Of a stretch of DNA of 64,000 bases, positions 23,757 through 34,823 are shown in pieces; position 1 is the stretch's first letter; every line of letters starts with the position of its first letter. The translations under genes and the position numbers were made by a program. The notes beneath the pieces were generated by a model. It saw nothing but the letters and a program-made list of their open reading frames with translations. It did not search any database and had not been told where the DNA came from. This stretch comes from Rugalucina vietnamica (lineage: Eukaryota; Mollusca; Bivalvia; Lucinida; Lucinidae), in contig OZ024874.1 in the NCBI GenBank assembly GCA_964017185.1, positions 21,560,457 through 21,624,456 on the forward strand, written 5' to 3'.

Positions 23757-24113
23757 GGAAGTGTCTCGGCGTCCGGTACCGGACAAATTAGGCCAGAGTC
23801 TCTGCGTCCGGCAATGCCGGTCACCAAGCCTATCCTCAATGGAATGGCTCCGTGTCCGGCACTTCATTTTCTTTACCAGTTTTTTGGTTGTAAATGATGG
23901 CATTATCGTGTTATTTGGAACGGGATCCAAATAAATTTATGACCATTTATTTTTTGCAACTCGGCATGCATTTTGTGTCATTGACCGGAACTACTTTCGC
24001 GCGCATTAATTTGAATATAGTACGTAAATGATGGCATTATCGTGTTATTTGGAACGGAATCCAAATAAATTTATGACCATTTATTTTTTGAAACTCAGCA
24101 TTTGAAAAAAAGT
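23757..24113 (+). repeat. Copy-2-specific insertion with an 80-bp direct repeat
   Basis: Copy 1 passes straight from the AATAAA region into A repeat sequence; copy 2 carries about 355 extra bp here. The insert contains GTCCGG-rich sequence (23765-23860) and two copies of a block starting AAATGATGGCATTATCGTG (23891-23970 and 24024-24108) that differ at about three bases. Confidence 0.6.
23930..23935 (+). terminator. AATAAA poly-A signal candidate, intact sulfotransferase
   Basis: AATAAA is inside CCAAATAAATTTATGACC, about 620 bp after the stop. The block is directly repeated at about 24024-24108 with a second AATAAA. It lies in sequence that is absent from copy 1. Confidence 0.35.
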
Positions 24114-24262
24114 TAAAGTAGGCAATGATCAGGAAATGGAGCAATCAGAAAGAAATTCCCACTCCAAAAACCGTAGTGGGAAAAGTTAACAATGAGGAAA
24201 TTATACTACGAAAACATATAGTAAGCCGAATGGTCAGCTATTTTTCCAAAAGGAGGCCACTG
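24114..24262 (+). repeat. A-family repeat, left part (split)
   Basis: A core up to GGAGGCCACTG, then broken by a poly-A run. The distal part resumes at 26620. Confidence 0.75.

Positions 24263-24311
<49 letters not shown>
24263..24311 (+). repeat. Poly-A run of 49 nt
   Basis: Uninterrupted A tract at the junction of A and H. The length is unreliable in assemblies. Confidence 0.95.
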
Positions 24312-24312
<1 letters not shown>

Positions 24313-26619
24313 ATAGATTGTGGGTACTCGATAGAACCTCCTCTATGTTTTGAGCAAAAATATGAAAAATGACAAAATAATTCTACTGAAAATGTTCAAT
24401 TTTCACATCTTCAGAACAAGTAGCCCAAGGGCAACGATCGCTCACCTGAGAGTCAACAAGTACAGTCACGGGACAAAGTGATTTTTTTTTCTTTTTTTTT
24501 TTTTTTTACCCTAAATGGGTATGACGGCCATCTTGGTAATGTTTCAGGTCTATGGCTGCAATAGTTACGATAGGATCATTGGTCCTGTAAATGCTTACCT
24601 GAGACCTAGTTGTCACTTTTCCCCATGTTTCCATGTTTGCCTATGTTTCCAAAATTGACCTTAACCTAAATTAATCACATACTTTCATCTACTCTATTAG
24701 TAGTTGTTTGTATCTACCACTTTTCAGGTCTCAGGCTGCATTTAGTTTACAAAATATCCATTGTTTTCACTTTTTCCCATGTAAAAGCCTGTTTCCAAAA
24801 TTGACCTTGCCGTAAAATAAGTCAAGGTCATCCTAGGGTCATCATTTTATCAAACTATGATGGACTGGAGTCCCAAATGCTACATACCAAGTTTCGTGAA
24901 AATCGGCCTGCCGGTTCTGGAGAAGAAGATTTTTGAGTGGTTTTTATCATATATGGGCGCGGCGGCCATCTTGGTCATGTGACCTAGATTTCGGGATCAA
25001 ACTTTCGCAACACCTACCCAGGGATGCTCCACATAAAATTTCAGTTTGATTGGCCATGCGGTTTCAGAGATCTTTGAAAAGTGTGTATAGACGACAGATC
25101 GGCCAAGGTCAAGAGATGACCTTGACCTAAATTAATCACATACTTTCATTAGTTGTTTTGCATCTACCATTTTCAGGTCTCAGGCTGCAATAGTTTTCAA
25201 AAAATCCATATTTTTCACTTTTTCCCATGTAAAAGCCTATGTTTCCAAAATTGACCTTCAGGTTAAATAGGTCAAGGTCATCCTATGATCATTATTTGAT
25301 CAAACTACTATGGGCTGGAGTCCCAAATGCTACATACCAAGTTTCGTGAAAATCGGCCTGCCCGTTCTGGAGAAGAAGATTTTTGAGTGGTTTTTAACAT
25401 ATATAGGCGTGGCCGCCATCTTGGTCATGTGACCAAGATTTCGCGATAAAATTTTCGTCCCCACTACCCAGGGATGCTCCACATAAAATTTCACTTTGAT
25501 TGACCAAGCGGTTTCAGAGAAGAAGATCTTTGAAAAGTATGGATGACAGACCCTTCAAGGTCAAGTGATGACCTTGTCCTAAATTAATCAAATACCTTCA
25601 TCTACTCCATTAGTTGTTTGCATCTACCACTTTTCAGGTATCAGGCTGCAATAATTTTAAAAAAAATTGCAATTTTCCGCTTTTTGTCTTATAAGTCAAT
25701 GGAAACTTTAAGTTGCCATAGCAACCAAAGTAGTGGGACAAGGACAATAAAAAACACAAACTTTGAAGAGGCTAATAGCATGTATGCAAAGTTTCAGCTT
25801 CATCCGCCTTACAGCTTCTGAGAAGAAAATTTTTGAATATATTTTCGAAAATTTACCCTTTACGTTGTTATAGCAGCCAAATGAATAAAGCGATTTTGAC
25901 AAAAGTTGCCTAGAACGGGGAGGACTACTCAATAAATATTTATGTAAAAACAAAATTTCAGTATCCTCAATGAAACGGCAGAAATTGCAAAATTCCACTT
26001 TTTGACTTATAAGTCAATGGAAACTTCAAGTTACCATAGCAACCAAAGTAGTTGGACAAAGACAATAAAAAACACAAACTTTGTACAGGCTAATGTCATA
26101 AGCATGTATGCTAAATTTCAGCTTCATCCCCCATTCGGCTTCTGAGAAGAAGATTATTCAATATTTTTTTTCGAAAATTTACCCTTTATGTTGCTATAGC
26201 AACAAAACCAATGAAGTGATTTTTACAAAAGTTGCCTTAAACGTGAAGGACTACTCAATAAACATTTATATAAAAACAAAATTCAAATATCCCCAGCCTG
26301 ACAACGGAAAATGCCAATTTCCACTTTTTCTCCATACAAGTCAATGGAAACGTCAAGTTGCCATAGCAACCAGACTTCTTATCCGATCGAAACAAAAAAC
26401 ACAAATATTCGTTCCCCCCACCAGTAGATGCTATAAGTGAAATATGAAAAGATTCGGCCTGGCAGCTTCAGAGGAGAAGTCGTTTAAAAATGTTGACGAC
26501 GGACGACGACGACGACGACGCACGGACGCCGGCTCGACTACTATACTATAAGCTCACCTTGTGAGCCTTCGGCTCAGGTGAGCTAAAAATCTATATATCA
26601 AATGGGCGTGTTTTCGTAA
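24311..26619 (+). mobile_element. H element interrupted by D3
   Basis: H sequence (ACATAGATTGTGGGTACTCG to TTTTCACATCTT) stops near 24415 and resumes at 26585 (AAAAATCTATATATC, GGGCGTGTTTTCGTAATG). The intervening 2.17 kb is D3. The left half of this H copy is missing next to the poly-A run. Confidence 0.7.
24416..26584 (-). mobile_element. D3: D-family element
   Basis: Read on the minus strand it starts AGCTCACCTGAGCCGAAGG, then a (GTC)n tract, tandem core units of two kinds (AGAAGCCG / GCTATAGCAACATAAAGGG type and GACCTTGGCC / CCAGAACGG type), and ends GTGAGCGATCGTTGCCCTTG. It is a near match, inverted, of D4. Confidence 0.78.
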
Positions 26620-26715
26620 TGCATGGCCATAACCTCACCCTCAGCTTCTGCAGTGGTTCGCAATATTCGGTTAGTTGTTCGGTCCTCGTGGTGAATCTCT
26701 AGCTAGTCAATAGTC
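26620..26715 (+). repeat. A-family repeat, distal part (split)
   Basis: TGGCCATAACCTCACCC to CTAGCTAGTCAATAG continues the A copy broken at 24262. Confidence 0.7.
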
Positions 26716-27722
26716 AAATATACTTAGAAAAACAATGAGGGATATGGTTTTTGTTTCGATTTCATTTCTAAAGGTATAATTTTTTCTACCCAAATAATTA
26801 ATAGATATTTAGCAGAACCATCACTGTGCAAGGATTCCATAAAATTTTCGCGTTGCCTGGAAGCGCTTCTCGCAGACTTGCAGAAATGATGGAACACCCC
26901 TAAAATTAAAGTTATCACTGCTCCCTACCCTATCCAAATCTTTCATTCACCCCCTCTTACTGGTTCATCCAAATGCAAAAATGGCGACACTTTTATGTCT
27001 AAAACGCACTTTGGGGAAATTTCAGAAATATGTGATTTTTGGTAAAAAAAAACAAAAAAAAAAACAACAACAACACATTTTTAACCAATTTTTTTTTCGT
27101 TTAAAATGTTTCCCTTTGCACTGTGAGTATGAAACTGAAATCCGTTTTTGAATGTGCGCTCTGGTTTTCTCAAAACAGCGTCTTTAAAATGTGTTGACAA
27201 ATTTTTAATCTCGTAATGCAAATTCCCATTAAGATAGTGTTCAGTTCTTTAGCAAATGTTTTGAAACGCTGTAAAATCTAAAGTAATGCCCGTAGCTCAA
27301 ATCGGTTTTCTGTACCAAACTCGCAGCTTGAAGGGCAACGTTTTAAGCGAAAAAAAATATTTGGTAAAAAATCGTGTTTTTAACCAAAAATCACAGATTT
27401 CTGAAATTTTTCCAATATGCATTTAGATATAAAAGTACCGGCATTTCGATTATCAAAACAGTTTCGCAGTTGAATGAACCAGTAAGAGGGGAGGAATGGC
27501 AGAATTGGACAGGGTAGGCAACAGTTGGAACTTCAATTTCAGGGGTGTTCCAACGTTTCTGCAAGTCTGCGAGAAGCGCTTCCAGGTAACGCGAAAATTT
27601 TATGGAATCATTGTACAGTGATGGTTCTGCTACATATCGATTAATTATTTGGGTAGAAAAAAATATACATTTAACGATGAAATCGAAACAAAAAACATAC
27701 CCCTCAATTGTTTTTCTAAGTA
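26716..27722. mobile_element. I: inverted-repeat element with arms of about 340 bp
   Basis: The ends are TACTTAGAAAAACAATGAGG and its near-complement. Arms run about 26716-27060 and 27385-27722, with a 325-bp AT-rich middle. Copy 1 has the empty site at about 11290-11300 (TTAAATATTATAGC), giving a short duplication of about 3 bp (ATA). A 115-codon frame in the right arm (27391-27738, minus) has no recognisable domain. Confidence 0.75.
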
Positions 27723-28243
27723 ATATTATATAGCACAATTTGAAATATTACAGCACAATTTGTGTGACAAGAATCGACGATTTGTGTGTTTAATTCACAT
27801 TTTTTTTTAATTCTATCTGATTTAGAAAAATAGTATATCACCGAACCATAAGAATAGTTCTCAGCAACGACACTACTTTAGTCAACGTATGTTGTTACAA
27901 AGTATATGGAATCCTTCTTTGTCATTTATTACTTGTTTACTTATTTGCATATATTGAATTCTTAAAAATTACATCGATTTGTATAGTTCGCTTTGATCTG
28001 AGGCTTAATTTGGAATCATGCATCTGTCTTCATTTAGTTTTTAAAAGCAGGAGCATGGTGTATATTTTTTTTATCTTCTAAGATAAATTCAAAACGTGTC
28101 ATAGAGACAATAATCCCGATAACTTACCAACGTAGTATTCAGTATGAAATATCATAATTACTCTAGATCAAGAGATCGTGGGTGTTCATGTGCTCCGCTG
28201 GCGCCAAGTTCGTTCTTCATCGAGGCAAAATTCCACACAAAAT

Positions 28244-28800
28244 AAAAATAATTGTTAGATCCTTTGGAAGCAGTAAAACATTCAAAGCGAGAAGATGGGT
28301 CATATTGTACAATTTCGGGTACTGAACCCTCATCAGTGACCCTTTAAAAACTGGTAGCGAAAGCCAGACATTATTGCTGCAATTTCAAGAATTTACAACT
28401 GTGTAGTCAAAATCAAAGACTCATATTCCAAAAGGGGCCTAATAAAATGCTGTTAAGAAGATGAATCTTAACGTAAAATATATTCAAACTACTCCAAATA
28501 TATTCACTGATCCCAAAGGATCAAAAGAAAAATATACTCTGCACTATGGATGATGTACGGGGAGACTTTTAGGGCCGCCACACGGCACAACACCAGCTGC
28601 AGTAATAGCAAATAAAAATAATTGTTAGATCCTTTGGAAGCAGTAAAACATTCAAAGCGAGAAGATGGGTCATATTGTACAATTTCGGGTACTGAACCCT
28701 CATCAGTGACCCTTTAAAAACTGGCAGCAAAAGCCAGACATTATTGCTGCAACTTCAAGAATTTACAACTGTGTAGTCAAAATCAAAGACTCATATTCCA
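28244..28800 (-). repeat. C-family cassette, two tandem units, subtype 2
   Basis: The block starting AATAAAAATAATTGTTAGATCC occurs at about 28244 and 28610. The two copies of about 180 bp are nearly identical and are separated by ordinary C sequence (GTACGGGGAGACTTTTAGGG). It is absent from the paralogous site near 11790 in copy 1. Confidence 0.75.
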
Positions 28801-28939
28801 AAAATACTGTTTACGTACTAAACAACGGTTCTTTTTAACGATATCTGGACATGTGTTTCCATTCTTAAGGATAAGAGTTCTTGTCAAGCCGCACCTTATA
28901 TGGACGGGTCATGTATCATTTTGTCTCCTATGAAATAGA

Positions 28940-29172
28940 GCCACCACATGGGAAAACCAACAATCTGCATAGGCGAAAACAAAGGCGCAGATCAGCTTCG
29001 CAGTAACTGCGAAGCTGATCAGCGCCTTTATTTTCGCTACTCGGATAGTAAAATTCCTCTTCTACTCAAATCGGAAAGTTCAATCTTCTAGCTCTTTTCT
29101 GTGCTTGTACAGGTCGGTTTGTCACGGTCGGACCTGTTCAAAACCACATTTTTGGTTTTCCCATGAAGAGGC
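28940..29172. mobile_element. G-family foldback element
   Basis: The ends are GAGCCACCACATGGGAAAAC and GGTTTTCCCATGAAGAGGCTC. The central hairpin is GATCAGCTTCGCAG-TAACTGCGAAGCTGATC. It interrupts sequence that is continuous in copy 1 near 11910. Confidence 0.78.
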
Positions 29173-29227
29173 TCAAATGTGTGTGATTCATAATAAATTT
29201 GCTTATTTAACGTATCACTGCTATGGC

Positions 29228-29563
29228 CATATGATTAGGAAATGGCGCAATCAGAAACAACTTCCCACTCAAAAAACCGAGGTGGGAAAACTAAATAAAC
29301 AATCAAGTACTTCTATTAAGAAAACATATCGTAAACCGAGTGAGCAGCTATTTCCCAGTAGGCTACCACTCGATTAGACAAACTTAAATTAAATATTAAA
29401 ACACACATAAGGTGCAAACAGCACAAAGATTAAACGCCAAAACATAAAACAATTAGAACCACTACAGAAGTATCGCCTTGGAACGATCAGTAATATAAAA
29501 TTACTGGGGATTAAACTAGTTTTACAGGCGCCTAACCTCATCCTCAGCTACAGCAGTGGTAAC
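29228..29563 (+). repeat. A-family repeat within duplication copy 2
   Basis: Orthologous to 12005-12335. It contains a 90-codon open frame that is not kept in other A copies. Confidence 0.78.
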
Positions 29564-29573
29564 TTTTTTTTTG

Positions 29574-31754
29574 AGCTCACCTGAGCCGAAGGCTCATGGG
29601 GAGATTATAGTATGGTAGTCGAGCCGGCGTCCGTCCGTCCGTCCGTACGTGCGTCCGTGCGTGCGTCCGTTCACATTTTCAAAGACCTTCTCTGAAACCG
29701 CTTGGCCGATCAAAGCAAAATTTTATGTGGAGCATCCATGGGTAGGGGGAACGAAAGTTTGTGTTTTTTTTATCTTGATCGGATAAGAACTCCATTGACT
29801 TGTATGGAGAAAAAGTGGAAATTTTCCGTTGTCAGGCTGGGGATATTTGAATTTTGTTTTTACATATATGTTTATTGAGTAGTCCTTCACGTTTAAGGCA
29901 ACTTTTGCAAAAATGACTTTATTCGTTTGGTTGCTATAGCAACATAAAGGGTAAAATTTCGAAAAAAAAAAAAAAAAATATTCAAAAATCTTCTTCTCAG
30001 AAGCCGTATGGGGGATGAAGCTGAAATTTAGCATACATGCTTATGACATTAGCCTGTACAAAGTTTGTGTTTTTTATTGTCTTTGTCCAACTACTTCGGT
30101 TGCTATGGTAACTTGAAGTTTTCATTGACTTATAAGGCAAAAAGTGGAAATTTGCAATTTCTGCCGTTTCATTGAGGATATTGAAATTTTGTTTTTACAT
30201 AAATGTTTATTGAGTAGTCCTCCCCGTTTTAGGCAACTTTTGTCAAAATCGCTACATTCGTTTGGTTGCTATAGCAACGTAAAGGGTAAATTTTCGAATA
30301 AATATTCAAAAATTTTCTTCTCAGAAGCTGTAAGGCGGATGGAGCTGAAACTTTGCATACATACTTATGATATTAGCCTCTACAAAGTTTGTGTTTTTTA
30401 TTGTCCTTGACCCACTACTTTGGTTGTTATGGCAACTTAAAGTTTCCATTGACTTATAAGACGAAAAGCGGAAATTTGCAATTTTTTGAAACTATTGCAG
30501 CCTGAGGCCTGAAAAGTGGTAGATGCAAACAACAAATGGAGTAGATGAAGGTATGTGATTAATTTAGGCCAAGGTCATCTCTTGACCTTGAAGGTCTGTC
30601 ATCTATACACACTTTTCAAAGATCTTCTTCTGTGAAACCGCTTGGCCAATCAAAGTGAAAATTTATGTGGAGCATCCCTGCCAGGCTGGGTAGTGGGGAC
30701 GAAAATTTGATCACGAAATCTGGGTCACATGACCAAGATGGCTGCCACGCCCATATATGGTAAAAACCACTCAAAAATCTTCTTCTCCAGAACGGGCTGG
30801 CCGATTTTCACGAAACTTGGTATGTAGCATTTGGGACTCCAGCCCATCGTAGTTTGATCAAATAATGAAATAATGACCCTAGAATGACCTTGACCTATTT
30901 TACGTCAAGGTCAATTTTCGAAACATAGGCTTTTACATGGGAAAAAGTGAAAAATATGGATTTTTTGAAAACTATTGCAGCCTGAGACCTGAAAAGTGGA
31001 AAGTGGTAGATGCAAAACAACTAATGAAAGTATGTGATTATTTTAGGTCAAGGTCATCTCTTGACCTTGGCCGATCTGTCGTCTATAAACACTTTTCAAA
31101 GATCTTCTTCTCTGAAACCGCATGGCCAATCAAACTGAAGTTTTATGTGGAGCATCCCTGGGTAGGGGTAACGAAAGTTTGATCCAGAAATCTAGGTCAC
31201 ATGACCAAGATGGCCGCTGCGCCCATATTTGGTAAAAACCACTCAAAAATCTTCTTCTCCAGAACCGGCAGGCCGATTTTCACGAAACTTGGTATGTAGC
31301 ATTTGGGACTCCAGTCCATCATAGTTTGATAAAATGATGACCCTAGGATGACCTTGACCTATTTTACGGCAAGGTCAATTTTGGAAACATAGGCTTTTAC
31401 ATGGGAAAAAGTGAAAACAATGGATATTTGTAAACTAAATGCAGCCTGAGACCTGAAAAGTGGTAGAGGCAAACAACTTATAGAGTAGATGAAGGTATGT
31501 GATTAATTTAGGTCACGGTCAATTTTGGAAACATAGGCAAACATGGAAACATGGGGAAAAGTGACAACTAGGTCTCAGGTAAGCGTTTACAGAACCAATG
31601 ATCCTATGGTAACTATTGCAGCCATAGACCTGAAACATTATCAAGATGGCCGTCATACCCATTTAGGGTAAAAAAAGAGAAAAAAATCACTTTGTCCAGT
31701 GACTGTACTTGTTGACTCTTAGGTGAGCGATCGTTGCCCTTGGGCTACTTGTTT
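29574..31754 (+). mobile_element. D4: D-family element, empty site known
   Basis: It starts AGCTCACCTGAGCCGAAGG, followed by a (GTCC)n tract (29633-29670), then the same core unit series as D3, and ends GTGAGCGATCGTTGCCCTTG then GGCTACTTG. The empty site in copy 1 is the T-run at 12331-12345. No clear target duplication is seen: the element replaces nothing and sits within Ts. Confidence 0.8.
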
Positions 31755-31949
31755 TAAATAAGCTTTCAAAGCATACAGGATGGCTGTATGTTTAGATTAG
31801 AAAATTGCCAAATTATAAGATTGTGATAAACATTAGATAAGATTCAAGGCCCGAACCACCACTTGCCATACATCGCGATCATATAGCCCCGACAATTAGT
31901 ACTGTATGCTATAGTAACACGGTTTTTGATAGCTTAACTTGAGTGTACT

Positions 31950-32490
31950 TGTTATTTTCCTTTTGAAACCGGTGGGATCTACTACCAGTACACAAAAATT
32001 CAGCCGCATACCGCTCGGGTGCAATTTTTCCGTGGTTTTGCAAGATACGCGATTTCGGTTCCCCAACTAGACAGTTATGGCATAGGAAGTGAAACTGTAC
32101 TATGGTATATGGTATGTTTTTTTTTCTTCTTTTGTTGGCGCCTTATGTATTTTTTCATATTTTAGTTAGGTTTAGGTAACTGAGTGGCCACCTGTTGGGA
32201 AAATAGCTGCCCATTCGGCTTACGATATGTTTTCATGGTATAAGTACCTGGTTGTTGATTTGGTTTTTCCCATCTCGGTTTTGGAGTGGGAATCTTTTTC
32301 TGATTGCGCCTTTTCCTGATCTTTGCCTACTTGTACTTGTTATTTTCCTTTTGAAACCGGTGGGATCTACTACCAGTACACAAAAATTCAGCCATATACC
32401 GCTCGGGTGCAATTTTTCTGTGGCTTTGCAAGATACGCGATTTCGGTTCCCCAACTAAAAAGTTATGGCATAGGAAGTGAAACTGTACTA
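31950..32490 (+). repeat. 380-bp tandem duplication (segment B plus A end)
   Basis: Segment B (GTACTTGTTATTTTCCTTTTG to GAAACTGTACTATGGTA) occurs at 31950-32110 and again at 32333-32490. Between them is a T-run plus A in reverse (32130-32340). The joint is at the shared TACTTGTAC. A third, older B is at 12540-12715. Confidence 0.7.
32130..32340 (-). repeat. A-family repeat, partial
   Basis: TTGTTGGCGCCTTATGTATT to TTTGCCTACTTGTAC. A stub (TTGTTGGCGCCTTA) of the duplicate remains at 32534-32547. Confidence 0.75.
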
Positions 32491-32492
32491 TG

Positions 32493-32495
<3 letters not shown>

Positions 32496-32534
<39 letters not shown>
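32496..32534 (+). repeat. Poly-T run of 39 nt
   Basis: Uninterrupted T tract between segment B and the A stub. The corresponding tract in the first unit (32118-32130) is 8-9 T with interruptions. Confidence 0.95.
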
Positions 32535-32535
<1 letters not shown>

Positions 32536-32811
32536 TTGGCGCCTTAGGCGTAAAAAAAATAGCTGTGTTTCCGCTAACCCGACCGACCCTGTCTCAACCC
32601 GCCGACTCTGCTATTTTTTATGGTTAAAATAAAAAATAAAAATTACGACATCCGACCCAGTATTTTCTGTAGCCCGACCCAAGCATTTCGTGTCGCGGGT
32701 TTTGTTGGTTTTTCTGACACGTCTCTGATAGTTTCAGCGTCTATTCTGTTGTATCGTAGAGTTCCCCCGATTATTTAGCGAAGCTCCATCGAAATGACGT
32801 AGAATTTGGTG

Positions 32812-33030
32812 TCATTTAAAAGCCTCCGAGGCGCTGTGGTTAAGCAATTTGCCTTGTAAACCAGGGGTCGCATATACGATCACGGGTTTCTCCAGTCATT
32901 CGTATTGAGACTATAAACCGAGGCCCCATGACAATTTTCCAGGACAAACTGCTCACAAGGACATACCGTGACGAGGCTGGAGACTGTGAATAGTGACTTA
33001 CGGATAAAAACTGTACACACACGCACACAC
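32812..33030 (+). mobile_element. tRNA-derived SINE, decayed
   Basis: A-box-like CTGTGGTTAAGC at 32832 and a degenerate B box (GATCACGGGTT) begin a SINE-like unit. The body contains CATACCGTGACGAGGCTGGAG. No clean 3' tail. Confidence 0.45.
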
Positions 33031-33148
33031 ACTGACTTCATGCGTCTTCAACTGGCATACGAGTTAACTGAGCTATTCAGGAGTTTATTCCACTGTGAAT
33101 TAGAAAAGTTTTGTTCTAAAAGTGAATATACCGAAGGCATGTCACAAC

Positions 33149-33235
33149 ACATCTTCGCAAGCCAAGGGTACTAAGTCCACTTCGTTCCTTACGCAAGAAC
33201 GAAGTGGACTTAGTACCCTTGGCTTGCGAAGATGT
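33149..33235. repeat. Perfect 39-bp-arm hairpin
   Basis: The arms starting ACATCTTCGCAAGCCAAGGG are exact complements over 39 bp around a 9-nt loop. Frames on both strands read the same peptide fragment, which is a consequence of the palindrome. Confidence 0.9.
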
Positions 33236-33617
33236 TTCTTTCGTTGTCCTAAGTATGTTAACGAATGTATAACTATGTTTCGTGAAACATATAGTTTCCA
33301 TCCACTTAACTTAAACAAGCTTCTGACCGGTGATAGTAATCTAACTATTGAGAATAACGCAAAAATATTTGAAGCAGTTTTAAAGTATATCAAGAGTACT
33401 AAGAGATTTTCGAACACATAGACAACCCAACGACATATTTTACATTTATTATATTTAATTCCCGTATGCTTTGCTTGTTTAAACGTTCGTTCTTGTTGTT
33501 GTTTTTTCATCTATTCACCGCTGCTGACCCTTGCTAAGGACTTCTTGACAGGACACTCAATTCACTTATTACTTTATCAATTTATTTATTTACTTATTTA
33601 TTTATTTATTTATCATT

Positions 33618-33684
<67 letters not shown>

Positions 33685-33920
33685 TGTCAGCTGACTACCT
33701 TTAAAATCTATTTCTATTTGTATATATTTCATTGTAAATCAAAATCAAGACTCTACATTTATGTATTTTGTATTTATAATCATGTGACCATATAATAATT
33801 GTTGATGTTGTACATATTAGGGGGAGGGCCGTAACTAACGTTGGAAGAACTTGTGGCCCAACCCCATGGCTTACATGTTCATGTAGATATATGGCAATTA
33901 AATATGTTTAAACTGGAGCA
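33236..33920 (+). mobile_element. LINE remnant 2: C-terminal and 3' UTR fragment
   Basis: The frame up to 33421 reads RCPKYVNE...FEAVLKYIKSTKRF, resembling the extreme C-terminus after the RT of CR1/L2-like LINEs. An AT-rich 3' UTR with a (TTTA)n tract at 33583-33685 follows. The unit ends GGCAATTAAATATGTTTAAAC. 5' truncated. Confidence 0.5.
33583..33685. repeat. (TTTA)n microsatellite
   Basis: About 100 bp of TTTA/ATTT units with small interruptions near 33590 and 33615. Confidence 0.95.
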
Positions 33921-34043
33921 AACTGTTTTTTTTTTTCAACCAAAGTTAGTTTGCGCTAAAACATAATTCTCAGAGATTTGGACTTATCCCGTCATTGACA
34001 TTTAGAGTAGAATAAATGATTGTGTCGTTATATTTTCCGGCGT

Positions 34044-34155
<112 letters not shown>

Positions 34156-34492
34156 TATTGCAATCGCCCTAGATGAAAGTATCATTCTTGATGTTCTTCA
34201 TTTCCCAATGAAAAACATTAAGTCACGTGATCTAGAGGCCATGCCTATGGGCGGAGAGACGTCAAAACAAGCCAGTGACGTTGTTTTTTTTACTCTTGTT
34301 GGCGTGACGTCGGTCGCGTATCGCCATGACGTTAAGCGCGAAAACTTGACATTTTGGCTGTTCCAAAATTACGTCAATTCGGATTTAATCTCAAATAACA
34401 TGAAAATGAGCGATGATATGTGCAATCAAAAATCTGATACTTGATTGATAATATAAAATGTAAATATAAGTATTGAAATTCAGATTTTAGCT

Positions 34493-34586
34493 TTCACTGG
34501 ATCATGAAAAACATTAGTTGTTTTAATGTCTCCGAAGGGCTTCTCGGAGACATTAAAACAACTAATGTTTTTCATCATCCAGTGAA
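34493..34586. repeat. Foldback hairpin with 42-bp arms
   Basis: TTCACTGGATCATGAAAAAC and onward pairs with the right arm with one mismatch around a centre of about 10 nt (AAGGGCTTCT). Flanking ATTGAAATT / AATTTCAAT extend the symmetry. Confidence 0.85.
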
Positions 34587-34689
34587 TTTCAATCCTTAAG
34601 AGGAAGCATCATGATAGACGAGCATACTGGTTGTATAGCGCTCAACTGGTCGCATGTTTAGTGCATACTGCAGTTTCAGTTATATTTGC

Positions 34690-34800
34690 GACCATTTATA
34701 CAAATTTCCATTGCCCCTTCCTAATGATGCTCCACATAACGTTCGGCTTTGATTGGCCAAGCGGTTTTAGTGAAGATGATGTTTGAATATTATGGTCTGG
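34690..34800 (-). repeat. D-core fragment
   Basis: TGATTGGCCAAGCGGTTTTA and TTTGAATATTATGGTC match a D core unit. No D ends nearby. Confidence 0.6.
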
Positions 34801-34823
34801 ATCTTACAATCTATAGGGATAAA

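Larger units (their letters stand above)
22137..32120 (+). repeat. Segmental duplication, copy 2 (expanded by insertions)
   Basis: This is the same ordered blocks as 9314-12720, stretched to about 10 kb. Insertions relative to copy 1 lie at about 23757-24113, 24263-26619, 26716-27722, 28244-28800, 28940-29172 and 29574-31754. The sulfotransferase in this copy is the intact one. Confidence 0.82.

Noticed and set aside
24125-24316. ORF ending in poly-Lys
   Set aside because: A-family repeat running into a poly-A tract.
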